Source: Rubrivivax benzoatilyticus JA2 = ATCC BAA-35 (lineage in GTDB: Bacteria; Pseudomonadota; Gammaproteobacteria; Burkholderiales; Burkholderiaceae_C). Taken from it: a DNA stretch of 37,373 bases. The stretch's first letter is position 1; each line of letters opens with the position of its first letter. The notes under the pieces are model-generated. The model was given only the letters and a program-made list of their open reading frames with translations, ran no database searches and was not told the DNA's origin. Below, in pieces: positions 36,793 to 37,373 of the stretch. Location: contig NZ_AEWG01000028.1 of assembly GCF_000190375.1 (NCBI RefSeq), forward strand, positions 1 through 37,373. Direction: 5' to 3'. A program made the position numbers and the translations under genes.

Positions 36793-37155
36793 ATGAAGAC
36801 CGTGCTCCTGGCCGACGCCGAGGCCAACAGCGTCATCCCGCTCGAGTTCCTGATGAAGCGCGAAGGCTGGCGCGTGCTGGTCGCGCGCGACGGCATCGAG
36901 GCGCTGGACACGGCGCGCCGCGAACATCCCGACCTGCTGCTGATGGACGTCGTGATGCCCGGCCGCAGCGGCTTCGAGGTGCTGCAGGCGCTGCGCGCCG
37001 ACGAGGCCTGCGCCACGACCAAGTGCCTGCTGCTCAGCGCCCGCTGCGGCGAGACCGACGTCGCGCAGGGCCTGGGGCTGGGCGCCGACGCCTACGTCGC
37101 CAAGCCGTTCTCCACGCGTGAGCTCGCCGAGCGGGTGCGCCAGCTGCTTTCATGA
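36793..37155 (+). CDS. single-domain response regulator with an altered acidic pocket
   Basis: A 120-residue receiver domain without an output domain. The phospho-acceptor is Asp52 in LLLMDVVMPGRSG, with Ser82 and Lys104 (YVAKPFS) in the usual positions. The acidic pair at the start of the first strand reads LADAE: Asp8 is kept but the next position, normally Asp, is Ala9, which may weaken magnesium binding. The ATG at 36793 has a GAGAGGAGA site. It follows the DUF294 gene by 140 bp (no gene there) and overlaps the next gene by ATGA. Its kinase is not in this window. Confidence 0.92.
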   Translation: MKTVLLADAEANSVIPLEFLMKREGWRVLVARDGIEALDTARREHPDLLLMDVVMPGRSGFEVLQALRADEACATTKCLLLSARCGETDVAQGLGLGADAYVAKPFSTRELAERVRQLLS

Positions 37156-37373
37156 AACCCGACCGCCACGAGTGGCTGGCCGCGCTGGCGCCGGCGGCGA
37201 TCCTGCTGCTGGCGGCGGCGGCGGTGGCGGCGCTGCTGCTGCTGACGCTGGCGCCGGCCGAGGCCGCGGCGCTGGGCGCGCTGCTCGAGCCGCGCGCGGC
37301 GCTGCTGGTGCTGGCGCTGGTCGTCGTCGCCATCGCCGCCGGCGTCGGGATGCGCTGGGCCTGGCACCACTTC
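37152..37373 (+). CDS. N-terminus of a membrane-anchored protein, cut by the right edge
   Basis: The ATG at 37152 overlaps the response regulator stop, and 74 codons are open to the window end. The visible part has two hydrophobic helices (about residues 13-32 and 50-66) joined by PAEAAALGALLEPRAAL, then RWAWHHF. In related gene sets a membrane-anchored 3'-5' exonuclease (DNA polymerase III epsilon-like) follows the DUF294 gene, and this N-terminus would fit. A sensor kinase for the adjacent regulator is the other possibility. The domain that would decide is outside the window. Confidence 0.75.
   Translation, partial: MKPDRHEWLAALAPAAILLLAAAAVAALLLLTLAPAEAAALGALLEPRAALLVLALVVVAIAAGVGMRWAWHHF

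Overview
This is a gene-dense, very GC-rich (about 70%) chromosomal window. Gene content and order point to a betaproteobacterium of the order Burkholderiales, probably near the Rubrivivax/Leptothrix/Roseateles group. The indicators are the corC-lnt-glyQ-glyS-gmhB-plsC-ygjP block, a liuR/liuA-carbonic anhydrase-aceK-thiolase arrangement, and a DUF485-actP-CBS/DUF294 module. The organism is inferred from gene content and synteny as I know them; no search was run. I see no rRNA, tRNA, CRISPR array, prophage or insertion sequence.

Layout. (1) 1-3601, minus strand: a COG0523 metal-chaperone GTPase, a DksA that lacks most zinc-finger cysteines, and a STAS-domain protein running off the left edge. 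(2) 3727-12352, plus strand: an envelope and translation block with corC, lnt (apolipoprotein N-acyltransferase), glyQ/glyS, a gmhB-like phosphatase, plsC with an apparent one-base frameshift, a GntR/FCD regulator and a YgjP-like metalloprotein. (3) 12695-18099 and 24723-31312: a leucine/isovalerate degradation regulon. It comprises the MerR-family regulator LiuR, isovaleryl-CoA dehydrogenase (liuA), methylcrotonyl-CoA carboxylase (liuB and liuD), methylglutaconyl-CoA hydratase (liuC) and HMG-CoA lyase (liuE). Three near-identical 22-bp palindromes precede liuR, liuA and liuB. A beta-carbonic anhydrase, AceK and a thiolase follow liuA. A DinB-like protein and a DUF4126 membrane protein are embedded in the liuB-liuD operon.

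(4) 18157-24619, between the two liu segments: a coupled DUF2868 membrane protein and DUF3482 GTPase of unknown role, then trkA/trkH potassium uptake. A palindrome-rich convergent terminator follows, and then a minus-strand polytopic membrane protein. (5) 31316-32803: a YbaK-type deacylase, a three-copy 72-bp tandem repeat, a DUF1289 protein and a DsbA-fold isomerase-like protein. (6) 32936-37373: the acetate-uptake module (DUF485, actP), a CBS/DUF294 nucleotidyltransferase-like protein, a single-domain response regulator, and the start of a membrane protein cut by the right edge.

The carbon-metabolism genes fit together. The Liu enzymes turn isovaleryl-CoA into acetoacetate and acetyl-CoA, carbonic anhydrase could feed bicarbonate to the biotin carboxylase, and AceK sets the isocitrate branch when cells live on acetyl-CoA. 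The best leads for something undescribed are the DUF2868/DUF3482 pair, the GmhB-like protein lacking its nucleophile, the in-frame 72-bp repeat array, and a 16-bp promoter-like sequence duplicated at the same distance from two unrelated genes.
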